Below are positions 8,720 to 17,324 of a DNA stretch of 64,000 bases, piece by piece; positions within the stretch are counted from its first letter, which is position 1, and every line of letters starts with the position of its first letter. The DNA lies in assembly GCA_050008495.1 (NCBI GenBank), contig JBEKMN010000009.1, positions 1 to 64,000 on the forward strand, read 5' to 3'. Both the position numbers and the translations under genes were made by a program. Source of the stretch: CAVROP01 sp050008495. GTDB taxonomy: Bacteria; Acidobacteriota; Terriglobia; UBA7540. A model generated the notes under the pieces. That model was given only the letters and a program-made list of their open reading frames with translations, did not search any database and had not been told where the DNA came from.

Positions 8720-9969
8720 CGGTTGGCGCCTCCACACCATTCGGCCACAAAACGTACCAGGATGACGGCCGCTTCGCTGATCTCATCCAGTCCGATCTGT
8801 TCCTCGTTGGAGTGAGCAAACCGCAGGCTGCCCGGCCCAAAAACCACCGTGGGTATGCGCAGTTGGTTGTTATAGAACCAGGAATCGCAGGAAGCTGTCA
8901 TGGCGCTGACCTCGCCGCTCGTTCCCGCTTCCCGGCAGCAAGCTTCGAGTCCCTTGACGAGCGGGTGCCCCGGATCCAGCACATGGGCGTCGTGTCGGTA
9001 CATGAATTCCAGCGTGAAGTGATCGCGCAACCATTCATCCCCACCGTCGTGGATAGCCTGACGCATTTCCTCCGCCACCGCCTGGTGAGTCTTGTTGGGA
9101 AGCAAGCCCAGAACGCCCTCGACCGAGGCGCTTGCGGGTGTGGTGGCCGGCCACACTCCCGCTGCCAGTTTGCCGAAAGTAATCGGCATCGGATTGGTGA
9201 ATTGATCGAACAAAGCGATGCCCCGGGAGGCAGCCAGCAGGCGGGCATGATACTGCTCCAGAATCTCCAGCGTTCGGATGGCCATCTTCAGAGCGCTGAT
9301 CGTCTGACCGGCGCTGCCGCTGTGGCCCGCCCTGCCGGTGCACGTGATGCGAAACCACACCGCGCCGCGCACCGAGGAGAGAATGCGCAGGTCGGTCGGC
9401 TCCATCACGATACAGCCGTCGGCCTGCTCGCCCCGGCGCACCATCGCCAGTGTCCCGTTGCCGCCCACCTCCTCCTCGACGACGAGATGCGCCAGGACAT
9501 CTCCGTTGAGCTTTACGCCCAGGCGCTCGATGGCCAACAAGGCGGTGAACAGCGCCGCCACCTGGCCTTTGGCATCACAAGCGCCGCGCCCATGCACGCG
9601 ATTGGCGCTTACGCGGGGGTCGAATGCCCTGTCCTGCCCTGGGGAGGCCGGCACCACATCGAGATGCGTATTGAAGAGCAGTGACCGACCTCCACCCGAT
9701 CCCGCCACGCGCACGCGCAGGTTCGAGCGGCCTTCGTATTCGATCCCCGGCACCGGGTCGGAGTAATCCTCGTCCTCGCGCAGCGCGTTGGAGAGCGGTA
9801 TCCGTTCCACCTCGCCGACGTCGGCAAAGCGCGGCGCGGCATATTCCACAGCCTGCTGTTCTTTGCCGGGAAGCGAGGGGAAGCGAATCAAGTCGCAGAG
9901 AAACTGTTCGGTGGTGCTGCGCAGGGTTCCGACCACAGCGCGAATTTCGGGCAACGTCAATGGATTCAT
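8716..9969 (-). CDS. M20-family amidohydrolase (ArgE/DapE-type deacylase)
   Basis: Di-zinc amidohydrolase of 417 aa related to acetylornithine deacetylase and succinyl-diaminopimelate desuccinylase. Metal and catalytic motifs are present: NTHLDVVPA, GRGACDAKGQ, VVEEEVGGNGT and a later MEPTDL. The dimerisation/lid domain is inserted after about residue 190 and the C-terminal His region follows (RFAHSNEEQIGL). It starts with an ATG overlapping the stop of the aminotransferase (ATGA) and ends overlapping the dehydrogenase start, so it is the middle of a three-gene coupled operon. Context points to hydrolysis of an N-acylated amino acid or amine in catabolism rather than arginine or lysine synthesis, but this is inference. 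Confidence 0.9.
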   Translation of the reverse strand: MNPLTLPEIRAVVGTLRSTTEQFLCDLIRFPSLPGKEQQAVEYAAPRFADVGEVERIPLSNALREDEDYSDPVPGIEYEGRSNLRVRVAGSGGGRSLLFNTHLDVVPASPGQDRAFDPRVSANRVHGRGACDAKGQVAALFTALLAIERLGVKLNGDVLAHLVVEEEVGGNGTLAMVRRGEQADGCIVMEPTDLRILSSVRGAVWFRITCTGRAGHSGSAGQTISALKMAIRTLEILEQYHARLLAASRGIALFDQFTNPMPITFGKLAAGVWPATTPASASVEGVLGLLPNKTHQAVAEEMRQAIHDGGDEWLRDHFTLEFMYRHDAHVLDPGHPLVKGLEACCREAGTSGEVSAMTASCDSWFYNNQLRIPTVVFGPGSLRFAHSNEEQIGLDEISEAAVILVRFVAEWCGGANR

Positions 9970-11285
9970 AGGCGCAACAGCGCTTTCTCAAAGATGTCCA
10001 GGCTTTCGTTAGCTTCATCCTCAGAAATCACCAGCGGCGGCGCCACCCGGATCACGTTGCCGAAGACTCCGACGGAACCCATCAACAGGCCGAGTTCAGC
10101 CGCCTGGTCAATCAGCTTTCGGGTGAGGTCCGGGGCGGGCTCCTTGGTTTGCTTATCTCTGACGAGTTCGACTCCCATCACCAACCCCATGCCTCGCACT
10201 TCGCCCACATACGGCGATTTCTCCTGCATCTCCAAAAGGCGGGATTTCATTAGCGCCCCCATGCGCAAGGCATTCTCTTCCAACTTCTCACGGCGCATGA
10301 TATCGACAACGGCGCTCACGGCAGCGCTGGCCAGCGGGTTTCCTCCAAAGGTGCTGCTCATCTCCCCGGCACCCAACACTCCAATTACCTCGCCTCGCGC
10401 GGCCACCGCGGAGGCCGGAACGCCGCTTCCCATCCCTTTGGCGATGCAGACCAGGTCGGGAGTCAGCCCTTCCCATTCCATCGCCCAGAATTTGCCCGTC
10501 CGCCCAAAGCCGGACTGCACCTCATCGAGTGTGAAGAGGAGACCGCGCCCCCGCAGCCATTGCTCGAGGCGCGTCAGCCATCCTTGAGGAGGAAAGATAA
10601 ACCCTGCCGCGCCCTGGTACGGCTCCACAATCAGGCCCGCCAGGCTTCCGGTGCTGTTGGCGCGCACGGCGTCCTCGAGGTAGTCCAGGCAGAGCATGTC
10701 GCAGGTGGAGGGCTCGGCACGGAACGGACAACGGTAACAATACGGGAACGGAACGCGAATCGAGCCGGGAATTGTCGGGCCATAGCCTTTCTTTGGGCCG
10801 GGCAATCCGCCGGCGCTCAGCGCGGCATGGGTGCGGCCGTGAAAGCCGCCGTAAAAGCTGATGACTTCGAACTTGCCGGTCTTACGCTTCATGATTCGAA
10901 GTGCGGCCTCGATGGTTTCACTTCCTGTGGTGAGGAAGAAACACTTCTCAAGGAAGCTGGGCAGAACGGAGATGAGTTTCTCCGCGGCGATCACGCGCGA
11001 TTCGTGCAGGCACTCATAATTGTTCAAGAGCTTGCCGGCGGCCGCTTGCACGGCCTTGACCAGGTCGGGATGGCAGTGCCCCACATTGGTGACCAGCACG
11101 CCGGAGGTCCAGTCAATGAAGGTGTTGCCGTCGGCGTCGGTCACGACCACGCCGGAAGCATGGTCCCAAGCCACCTGCGCCTGGTAGCCCGTGCATTGTG
11201 CCTCGACGCGCGCCCAGCGCGTGAAGAACTCCTTCGAGCGTGGACCGGGCAGCGGCCCTTTTACGGATGTGATTTTGTGACTCAT
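9966..11285 (-). CDS. Class III (GabT/ArgD-type) PLP aminotransferase
   Basis: Subgroup III omega-aminotransferase, 439 aa. PLP lysine is in CIAKGMGSGVPASA; the ring-stacking DEVQSGFGRTGKFWA motif and the phosphate site GSETIEAALR are present. A cysteine-rich insertion (PYCYRCPFR ... STCDMLC, about residues 155-175) is seen in some archaeal-type 4-aminobutyrate aminotransferase homologues and could bind a metal. GGGAGGT lies before the ATG. First gene of the coupled operon with the M20 deacylase and Zn-dehydrogenase; a plausible scheme is deamination of an omega-amino compound to an aldehyde or keto acid plus parallel deacylation. Substrate inferred only. Confidence 0.9.
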   Translation of the reverse strand: MSHKITSVKGPLPGPRSKEFFTRWARVEAQCTGYQAQVAWDHASGVVVTDADGNTFIDWTSGVLVTNVGHCHPDLVKAVQAAAGKLLNNYECLHESRVIAAEKLISVLPSFLEKCFFLTTGSETIEAALRIMKRKTGKFEVISFYGGFHGRTHAALSAGGLPGPKKGYGPTIPGSIRVPFPYCYRCPFRAEPSTCDMLCLDYLEDAVRANSTGSLAGLIVEPYQGAAGFIFPPQGWLTRLEQWLRGRGLLFTLDEVQSGFGRTGKFWAMEWEGLTPDLVCIAKGMGSGVPASAVAARGEVIGVLGAGEMSSTFGGNPLASAAVSAVVDIMRREKLEENALRMGALMKSRLLEMQEKSPYVGEVRGMGLVMGVELVRDKQTKEPAPDLTRKLIDQAAELGLLMGSVGVFGNVIRVAPPLVISEDEANESLDIFEKALLRL

Positions 11286-11349
11286 CGCGCACCTCCCGTT
11301 CTAGCGGCGATCGCTGAATGCGGGCAAAGCAACCCGTGATGCCACTGTC

Positions 11350-11515
11350 ATTCTTCGCTGTGCGCTTTCCAAAATCTCGTCATTCCCGCGAAAGCGGGAA
11401 TCCATTGTGTTCCGAACCGGCGATGGACCCCCGCTTTCGCGGGGGTGACGACCCCTGTGACTTTCATTTCTTTGGGTGGGTCGAAGACCCATGACCGCTC
11501 GGAATGACAGGATCC
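11350..11515. repeat. Intergenic composite of inverted-repeat elements
   Basis: Contains the widespread palindromic unit CATTCCCGCGAAAGCGGGAA (about 11381) facing a CCCCCGCTTTCGCGGGGG unit (about 11428), nested in outer arms GTCATTCTTCGCTG and CGCTCGGAATGACAGG. The same inner pair recurs in the opposite order at 57402-57471. No coding potential. Confidence 0.7.
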
Positions 11516-11546
11516 AACGAGTTCGCAACAATTGAGGCTCTGCCAC

Positions 11547-12545
11547 TCAGACGCCTGGCTTGGCCACAAACCGCGGCGGCTGGCCGGCCAGGAATCGGTT
11601 AATCTCCAACACGATCAGTTCCCGGATGCGCCGTCCCGAGTCCTCCGAGTACCAGGACAAGTGCGGTGTCAGAACGGTGTTCGGCAGCCGGAAAAGAGGG
11701 GAATCCGGCGGCGGCGGCTCGACCTCGAAAACGTCAATGCCCGCGCCGGCGATCACACCGCTCTCGAGGGCCTTGGCAAGGGCCTGCAAATCCACCATCA
11801 GTCCGCGGGAAGTATTCACGAGGTAGGCCGTGGGCTTCATCATGGCGAGGGTCTGGTCGTTTACCAAATGCCGTGTCTCGGCGGTCAGCGGAGTGTGAAT
11901 AGTGATGAAGTCAGCATTGCGGAAAGCCGTCTCCTTGTCTACCACTTCGATTCCCAACTCCGCTCTCCGCTCTTCCGAGAGATAGGGATCGCAGATCAGG
12001 AACTTGAACCCGAAGGTTTTCAGCTTGCGGTAAACGAGAGAGCCGATGCGGCCGCAGCCGATGATGCCCAAGGTCTGGCCCGCCATGAGGAAAATAGGCA
12101 TCGCCTCTTTGAAATTCCAAGCGCCGCGCGCAGACGAGATATCGAGCGCTCGGCGACTGGCGCCAAGCCGCCGGCCGCAAGCCAATAGAAGGGCAATGGC
12201 CTGCTCCGCGACTTCTTCAGCGCAGTAATCAGGAATGTAGCAAAGTGGGATGCCGGCTTTTTCGAGCGCCGCTACATCGACGTTGTCATAGCCCACTCCG
12301 TGTCGGATCACCAGCCTGCACCTCTCCCACCCCGAGATAATCTCGGGAGTGATGGGCACCATGTTGACGACCACCACGTCGGCATCGCGGGTCGCCGCGA
12401 TAACTTCCGAGTTCGGCGCGAATTTGAGTTGATAAGCTAAAAATTCCACGCCTCTCTGGGCCATCTCCCGGTTTTCCCAATTGAGATCAGGCTCGATGTA
12501 ATCAGTAACCACTACCTTCCGCGGTTTCATAGTTGCGTGTTCCAT
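11547..12545 (-). CDS. D-isomer-specific 2-hydroxyacid dehydrogenase (CtBP-like)
   Basis: NAD-dependent dehydrogenase of the PGDH/CtBP family, up to 332 aa. The nucleotide fold shows LGIIGCGRIGSLVYRK; the catalytic set is recognisable: Arg in VNTSRGLMVD, Glu in GAGIDVFEVEP and His in LTPHLSWY. No ACT or other regulatory domain, so it is not a standard serine-pathway SerA. Two starts are possible: ATG 12545 (GGAGGT only 2 bp away) or ATG 12530 (MKPRK...), 15 bp further in. Its neighbours on the same strand are separated by repeats over 250 bp, so it is probably transcribed alone. Confidence 0.88.
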   Translation of the reverse strand: MEHATMKPRKVVVTDYIEPDLNWENREMAQRGVEFLAYQLKFAPNSEVIAATRDADVVVVNMVPITPEIISGWERCRLVIRHGVGYDNVDVAALEKAGIPLCYIPDYCAEEVAEQAIALLLACGRRLGASRRALDISSARGAWNFKEAMPIFLMAGQTLGIIGCGRIGSLVYRKLKTFGFKFLICDPYLSEERRAELGIEVVDKETAFRNADFITIHTPLTAETRHLVNDQTLAMMKPTAYLVNTSRGLMVDLQALAKALESGVIAGAGIDVFEVEPPPPDSPLFRLPNTVLTPHLSWYSEDSGRRIRELIVLEINRFLAGQPPRFVAKPGV

Positions 12546-12884
12546 CCACCTCCGGCCCGAACGCTAGACTTACTAACAGCAGCCCCGTTGCTAATTGCGG
12601 AGGAGAGATTCTACCGCTGTGTGGGCCATTATGCCAAGCGTGAGTTGGCTGCGACTACACATCGCCATTTGGAGGTCTTGAGTTCGTGAGGGAGGAAATA
12701 TGGACGAAGAGGTTCACGCAAAGGCGCGAAGCCGGCGGAGGACGCAAAGAAGGAAAGGGCCAGAGCTATGCTCACCTTTGCGACTTAGCGCCTTTGCGTG
12801 AGTTGTTTTGATTTCTTCACATGCTTTGTCCCTGCCCCGAGAAGTCCGACGCGACGAGCATGATCGGCAGCGCCTCAACTTGTC
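12546..12884. other. Intergenic region with a long inverted repeat
   Basis: No gene. Perfect or near-perfect arms TTCACGCAAAGGCGC (12713) and GCGCCTTTGCGTGA (to 12801) flank about 60 bp, giving a MITE-like or long-hairpin structure. Nothing else recognised. Confidence 0.6.
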
Positions 12885-14078
12885 TCAGTTGCGCGAAATC
12901 AGTTGGTTCGGGTCGATGACGAATTTCTTCGCTGCTCCCTTGTCGAAGTCCTTGTACCCTTGCGGGGCTTCCTCGAGGGTGATCACAGTAACATTCGTGG
13001 CCTTGGCGATCTGGATTTTGTTGTAGAGGATTGCCATCATCAATTGCCGGTTGTATTTCATCACCGGACACTGGCCGGTCGTGATGTGATGAGATTTCGC
13101 CCAACCGAGTCCGATACGAATGCTCAGGTTGCCGGTTTTGGCCTGGTCATCGATCCCGCCCGGATCATCGGTGACGTAGAGGCCCGGAATTCCCAGCGCG
13201 CCCGCGGCACGAGTAATGGACATCAGTGAGTTAAGCACGGTCGCCGGAGCCTCTCGCCGCGCATCCCGGCCATGACCGCGCGCTTCAAATCCCACACAGT
13301 CGACGCCGCAGTCCACCTCCGGCACGCCCAGGATCTGCTCGATTTGTTCACCCACCGTTGCGCTCTTCGAGACATCCACGGTCTCGCAGCCGAAGCTCCT
13401 CGCCTGCGCCAGGCGTTCCGGAATCAGGTCGCCGACAATGACACAGGCGGCGCCAAGCAATTGGCAGGCCGCGGCGCACGCCAGACCAACCGGGCCCGCG
13501 CCCGCAACGTACACGGTTGAACCGGTGGTGACGCCCGCGCTGACCGCGCCATGGTAGCCCGTGGGCAGAATATCGGAAAGGCAGGTCAGGTCGCGGATCT
13601 TTTCCATGGCCTGCGCCTTGTCGGGGAATTTCAGCAGATTGAAATCCGCGTACGGCACCATCACATACTCCGCCTGGCCGCCCACCCAGCCGCCCATATC
13701 CACGTAGCCGTAAGCAGCACCGGGCCGCGCGGGATTGACGTTCAAGCAAACCCCTGTCGCACGCTCTTTGCAATTCCGGCAGCGCCCGCAGGCGATGTTG
13801 AAAGGAACCGAAACGAGATCCCCGACCTTAATGAATTCCACATCGCGCCCCGCTTCGATGACATCGCCGGTAATCTCGTGTCCGAGGATCAATCCTTTCG
13901 GCGCCGTCGTTCGTCCCCTGACCATGTGCTGGTCGCTTCCGCAGATGTTGGTAGAGACAATCTTGAGGATCACTCCATGCTCGCACTTCCGGTCGCCCAG
14001 GGCCAGCTTGGGGAAATCGATGCCCTGCACTTCCACCACCCCGGTCCCCATGTATGCCACACCCCGATTCGTTGCCAT
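12885..14078 (-). CDS. fdhA: Glutathione-independent formaldehyde dehydrogenase
   Basis: Zinc- and NAD-dependent formaldehyde dismutase/dehydrogenase, 397 aa, very close in length to the Pseudomonas enzyme. Diagnostic features: start NRGVAYMGTGVVEVQ, catalytic zinc TNICGSDQHMVRG and GHEITG, structural zinc CGRCRNCKERATGVC, the family insertion AYGYVDMGGWVGGQAEYV, NAD site GAGPVGLACA, and the GHGRDARREAPATVLN loop. The ATG at 14078 has AAGGAGGA upstream; the frame extends 19 codons further without support. It converts formaldehyde to formate without a thiol cofactor. A GlcG-like gene lies upstream across a paired-hairpin repeat and may be in the same transcript. Confidence 0.95.
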   Translation of the reverse strand: MATNRGVAYMGTGVVEVQGIDFPKLALGDRKCEHGVILKIVSTNICGSDQHMVRGRTTAPKGLILGHEITGDVIEAGRDVEFIKVGDLVSVPFNIACGRCRNCKERATGVCLNVNPARPGAAYGYVDMGGWVGGQAEYVMVPYADFNLLKFPDKAQAMEKIRDLTCLSDILPTGYHGAVSAGVTTGSTVYVAGAGPVGLACAAACQLLGAACVIVGDLIPERLAQARSFGCETVDVSKSATVGEQIEQILGVPEVDCGVDCVGFEARGHGRDARREAPATVLNSLMSITRAAGALGIPGLYVTDDPGGIDDQAKTGNLSIRIGLGWAKSHHITTGQCPVMKYNRQLMMAILYNKIQIAKATNVTVITLEEAPQGYKDFDKGAAKKFVIDPNQLISRN

Positions 14079-14095
14079 TGCAGTTCCTCCTTGTG

Positions 14096-14148
14096 TAGGG
14101 GCGACCCTTGTGGTCGCCCTCCAGGGCAGGCACAAGGCCTGCCCCTAC
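14096..14148. repeat. Paired-hairpin element (GTAGGGG ... CCCCTAC type)
   Basis: Outer ends GTAGGGGC and GCCCCTAC are inverted; inside are two hairpins, GGGCGACCCTTGTGGTCGCC and GGGCAGGCACAAGGCCTGCC. Same architecture as 34718-34771 and, more degenerate, 5237-5284; a half copy is at 43132-43159. Confidence 0.8.
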
Positions 14149-14151
14149 ATG

Positions 14152-14184
14152 CTGAATCCCGAATCCTGATTCCTGAATCCTGCT
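14152..14184. repeat. Heptamer tandem repeat (GAATCCT type)
   Basis: Four to five imperfect units GAATCCC/GAATCCT/GATTCCT, period 7. A near-identical array is at 62750-62776. Confidence 0.7.
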
Positions 14185-14185
14185 C

Positions 14186-14584
14186 TTAGAATGCCGACGC
14201 GCCGGCCTCTGCGACTGCGTGGTCTTGCTCCCCCGAACCTCCGCTCACGCCGATGGCCCCCACCACTTTACCGTCGCGCTTCAGAGGCACGCCCCCGGCA
14301 AAGATCATGATCTTGCCGTTGTTCGAAACATGGATGCCGAAGAACTGGTTTCCGGACTGGCTGTGTGCGGCCAGGTCTTTGGTTGCAATATCGAAGGCCC
14401 GCGAGGTGTAGGCCTTCTTGATGGAAATATCAATGCTTCCGATCCAGCCGCCGTCCATGCGCACGTGCGACACGAGATTCCCACCCTCGTCCGCCACGGC
14501 AATGTTCATCGGTTGGCCGAGTTCCGCCGCTTTTTTCTCGGCGGCCGCAATAACCCTTCGCGCATCGCTGAGTGTCACCCCCAT
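14186..14584 (-). CDS. GlcG/HbpS-like heme-binding domain protein
   Basis: Protein of 132 aa with the GlcG/HbpS/PduO-C fold: GVTLSDARRVIAAAEKKA helix, MNIAVADEGGNLVSHVRMDG strands, AYTSRAF, and the glycine-rich end GAIGVSGGSGEQDHAVA. Family members bind heme or small ligands, or occur as accessory proteins to oxidation and diol-utilisation systems; the role is poorly defined. The ATG at 14584 has AAGGAGG at good spacing, so the 27 codons further upstream are excluded. It precedes the formaldehyde dehydrogenase gene on the same strand, suggesting a linked function, but a repeat element separates them. Confidence 0.85.
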   Translation of the reverse strand: MGVTLSDARRVIAAAEKKAAELGQPMNIAVADEGGNLVSHVRMDGGWIGSIDISIKKAYTSRAFDIATKDLAAHSQSGNQFFGIHVSNNGKIMIFAGGVPLKRDGKVVGAIGVSGGSGEQDHAVAEAGASAF

Positions 14585-14762
14585 CGATCCTCCTTCGTGA
14601 ACTTGAGTTGTCTTTAGCCCCAGTACAGATGAATCTATTTGACCAAAATCCGAGAGAGTCTTCAAGGCTTTTGTTTGCGACTTGGTTTAGAATAACAGTC
14701 ACCGCGCTTGAAGCGAAAGCACGGTTGTAAGGCGGCAGCCGCCGCCAGGAGGAGGTCAGGAG

Positions 14763-16157
14763 TTGCCGAGATCAAGGGAGTATCTGGAAGCGGGCGTGGG
14801 AAGGGCGGTTGTGTTCTTGGCCGTGGTGGTGGTTCTGGCGATCGCGATACTGGCGCTGAAGCTCACCAACCGTGAAGCCCCGGTGATTGAAATGCAGCCG
14901 GAGATTAGAGGGATTGGAGTCAATACGCCCGTGGATCTCCGCGTTCACGACTCGAATTACCGCATCAAGTCGGCGGTGGTGGAAGTGCGCCAGGGCGATC
15001 GGACCTTTCAAATCCCGACGCAGGGCGGCGCCGAGGAGGTTCGCGAACCCAAGTGGTGGAAGTTCTGGACGCGCCACGTCGAGAGCAGTGCCATCTTCCA
15101 CGCCAACGTGGGTCGCAAATCGATACCCGATTTGAAGGAAGGTTCTGCAAGGCTTACAGTTACCGCCACCAATAACTCCTGGGGCCGATTCTTCCGCGGC
15201 GGCCAGAGCCAACTCGTCAGGGATTTGCCGGTCCGCTTTATGCCGCCCCGCGCTGAGGTTCTCACTGCCCAGCATTACATCAACCAGGGCGGGTGCGATA
15301 TGCTCCTTCTCAAGGTTTCCGAGGGGACCGTCGAATCCGGCGTGCAGGTGGGCACCTACTTTTTCCCGAGCTATCCCGTGAAGGATTCCGATCCCACCTC
15401 CCGCATGTGCATCTTTGCATATCCGTACGACGTTGACCCGTCGACGCCGGCCCGCGTTGTGGCGCGCGACGATGCCGGCAATCAGAGCCTGGTCAATTTC
15501 AACTATAAGGTATTCCCCAAAAAGTTCAGGTCCGACACCATTAACCTTAAAGATGACGACATGCAGCGCGTCGTGCCGCCGATTCTGGCTCAGACGCCGG
15601 AACTGTCGGATCAGGGCAGCGTTCTGAAGAATTTCCTGCTGGTCAACGGCACGCTGCGCCGCATGGACGCGCAGCAGTTGGTGGCTTTCTCCCAGAAGAC
15701 CGCCCCGCACCTCACTTGGACCCAACCCTTCGTGCAGCTCGGAAACTCGAAAGTCGAGGCTTCTTTTGCCGACTTCCGAGCCTACGTCTACAACGGCCAG
15801 GTGGTCGACCGCCAGGTGCACTTGGGGTTTGATCTGGCGGTTGTGCAGCACGCCCCAGTGTTGGCCGCCAATGATGGAAACGTGGTTTACGCGGGCTATC
15901 TGGGCATCTTCGGCAATGTCGTGGTGATCGACCACGGCTGCGGCCTGCAGAGCCTTTACGCTCACTTGAACGCGTTCGAGGTCAAGGAAGGGGAAGCCGT
16001 AAAACGGGACCAGGTCATCGCGCACAGCGGCCAGACAGGGCTGGCCTTCGGCGACCACTTGCACTTTACCATGCTGCTGGATGGAATCCCGGTCAATCCC
16101 GTCGAGTGGTGGGACCCGCACTGGATCCACGACCGAATCGAGGCCAAGCTCAAGTAA
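14763..16157 (+). CDS. Membrane-anchored M23 (LytM-type) zinc metallopeptidase
   Basis: Predicted periplasmic murein endopeptidase or activator. One N-terminal membrane anchor (about residues 14-34), a long beta-rich region of unknown type with Ig-like character (40-330), then the M23 domain: HLGFDLA (zinc ligands His353, Asp357) and DHLHF (His434 ligand). All core metal residues are present, so it is probably active. Length 464 aa. Starts at TTG 14763, supported by AGGAGGAGGTCAGGAG just before it; no ATG serves. Sits alone on the plus strand, divergent from the GlcG gene and convergent with the nucleoside hydrolase. Confidence 0.9.
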   Translation: MPRSREYLEAGVGRAVVFLAVVVVLAIAILALKLTNREAPVIEMQPEIRGIGVNTPVDLRVHDSNYRIKSAVVEVRQGDRTFQIPTQGGAEEVREPKWWKFWTRHVESSAIFHANVGRKSIPDLKEGSARLTVTATNNSWGRFFRGGQSQLVRDLPVRFMPPRAEVLTAQHYINQGGCDMLLLKVSEGTVESGVQVGTYFFPSYPVKDSDPTSRMCIFAYPYDVDPSTPARVVARDDAGNQSLVNFNYKVFPKKFRSDTINLKDDDMQRVVPPILAQTPELSDQGSVLKNFLLVNGTLRRMDAQQLVAFSQKTAPHLTWTQPFVQLGNSKVEASFADFRAYVYNGQVVDRQVHLGFDLAVVQHAPVLAANDGNVVYAGYLGIFGNVVVIDHGCGLQSLYAHLNAFEVKEGEAVKRDQVIAHSGQTGLAFGDHLHFTMLLDGIPVNPVEWWDPHWIHDRIEAKLK

Positions 16158-16272
16158 TTTGCGATTGGTGATTGGTGATTTGCGAATGACAGTCTCGAGG
16201 GAGACCCTCGCCCCCTGGGGATGGTCGGGTCGCCACCTTGCAACCACAAATCACAAATCGCAAATCACAAAT
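16157..16272. repeat. Facing heptamer arrays (GGTGATT and AAATCAC types)
   Basis: Left array GCGATTGGTGATTGGTGATT (from about 16160) and right array CACAAATCACAAATCGCAAA (from about 16244) are roughly inverted copies flanking about 50 bp. Together they could fold as a long hairpin between two convergent genes and act as a bidirectional terminator. Confidence 0.65.
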
Positions 16273-17205
16273 TTACGGCGCCACCCGCTTCAGATAAAAC
16301 TCAAAGAATTTCTTGGGGTCTGCTTGCATCCCCACCGTCGCGTTGGCGGGTTTGCCTTCGACGACTCGAGTGAATCCCTCCGCGTCAACCTCGACGGCCA
16401 AATGTTGCGTCTCGCAGATGCTCGGGTCAATGAGCATGGCCACCGCCATGGGGTCAAACAGGGTAGGCGTCTCACTGCCCCAGAGGTGGTAGAGAATGGT
16501 CAGGGCATTGGTGAGCGGAGTGAGATGCGTGAAAACGCGCCGGCGTCCGGCGGCGTCGAGTTGCAGCATGGCGGTGACGTCAAGCGGAGCCACGAGCAGG
16601 GGCACGCCGGACGAAAACACGGTCTGGGCCGCATCCGGGTTGGACTTGATATTCCACTCAGCCTCAGGCTTCGAATCCGGGCCGTAGCCGCGGGCCATCG
16701 ATCCGCCCATCAGGGCAATCCGCTTGATCTTCTTCGCCATCGAGGGTTCAGATTTCAGCAGAGCCGCCACATTGGTCAGTTCCCCGATCGCAATGAGGGT
16801 GATCTTTCCAGGTTGCCGGTTGATTTCGGCTTTCATGAATTCAACGGCCCCGCTCATGTGCAAGGCCGGGCTGGTGAAGCCCTCCGCCCAGCGGGTCTGG
16901 TCAATCGGCTGGGGCTTTCCCGGATGGCCTGCGTAGACCGGAACTTTGCGCCAGGCTCCTCCCGCTTCCCAAAGCAATTTGGCCGCCAGGCGCGCTCGCG
17001 CCTGCGTGTCGCCCGACACGGTGGTCACGCCGCGGAGTTCCAACTCGGGACTGTTGATGATGAGCGCCAGCGCAAACGCATCGTCAATGTCCGTGCCAAT
17101 GTCGGTGTCGAGAATGACAGGCGTCCTCGGTGAGGCGGCAGAAACGGATGCCGCTAACGTCAAGCCTAACAACAGCAGCCGACTTAGGACAACTTTGCTT
17201 AACAT
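16273..17205 (-). CDS. Inosine/uridine-preferring nucleoside hydrolase, exported
   Basis: N-ribosidase of the IUNH fold, 310 aa. The calcium-binding N-terminal signature DTDIGTDIDDAFAL is intact and ALMGGSM plus WNIKSNPDAA are conserved core motifs. The first 25 residues (basic start, LSRLLLLGLTLAASVSAA) form a clear signal peptide, so the enzyme acts outside the cytoplasm, unlike most bacterial relatives. ATG 17205 has GGGAGG upstream; a TTG two codons earlier is less likely. Downstream of the permease gene by about 120 bp, so the pair may scavenge nucleosides: cleave outside, import the ribose or base. Confidence 0.9.
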   Translation of the reverse strand: MLSKVVLSRLLLLGLTLAASVSAASPRTPVILDTDIGTDIDDAFALALIINSPELELRGVTTVSGDTQARARLAAKLLWEAGGAWRKVPVYAGHPGKPQPIDQTRWAEGFTSPALHMSGAVEFMKAEINRQPGKITLIAIGELTNVAALLKSEPSMAKKIKRIALMGGSMARGYGPDSKPEAEWNIKSNPDAAQTVFSSGVPLLVAPLDVTAMLQLDAAGRRRVFTHLTPLTNALTILYHLWGSETPTLFDPMAVAMLIDPSICETQHLAVEVDAEGFTRVVEGKPANATVGMQADPKKFFEFYLKRVAP

Positions 17206-17223
17206 GCTCAACCTCCCCGACCA

Positions 17224-17308
17224 GATGTCATCCTGAGCGAAGCGAAGGATCTCTGTAGTTAGTTCACCAAAAAACCGCAGAGATCCTTCGCTTCGCTCAG
17301 GATGACAG
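17224..17308. repeat. Long inverted repeat, TGTCATCCTGAGCGAAGCGA family
   Basis: Two arms, TGTCATCCTGAGCGAAGCGA... and its complement ending CAGGATGACAGC, flank about 25 bp; each arm is about 30 bp. It is the cleanest copy in the window and lies between the nucleoside hydrolase and permease genes. Confidence 0.8.
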
Positions 17309-17324
17309 CTTCACTTCCCCAGCC

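Noticed and set aside
12808..13026. Small plus-strand gene at the 3' end of fdhA
   Set aside because: Antisense to fdhA for most of its length and without a ribosome site.
14772..16247. 491-codon open frame antisense to the M23 peptidase gene
   Set aside because: Shadow frame; the plus-strand gene has a signal anchor, ribosome site and full metal motifs.
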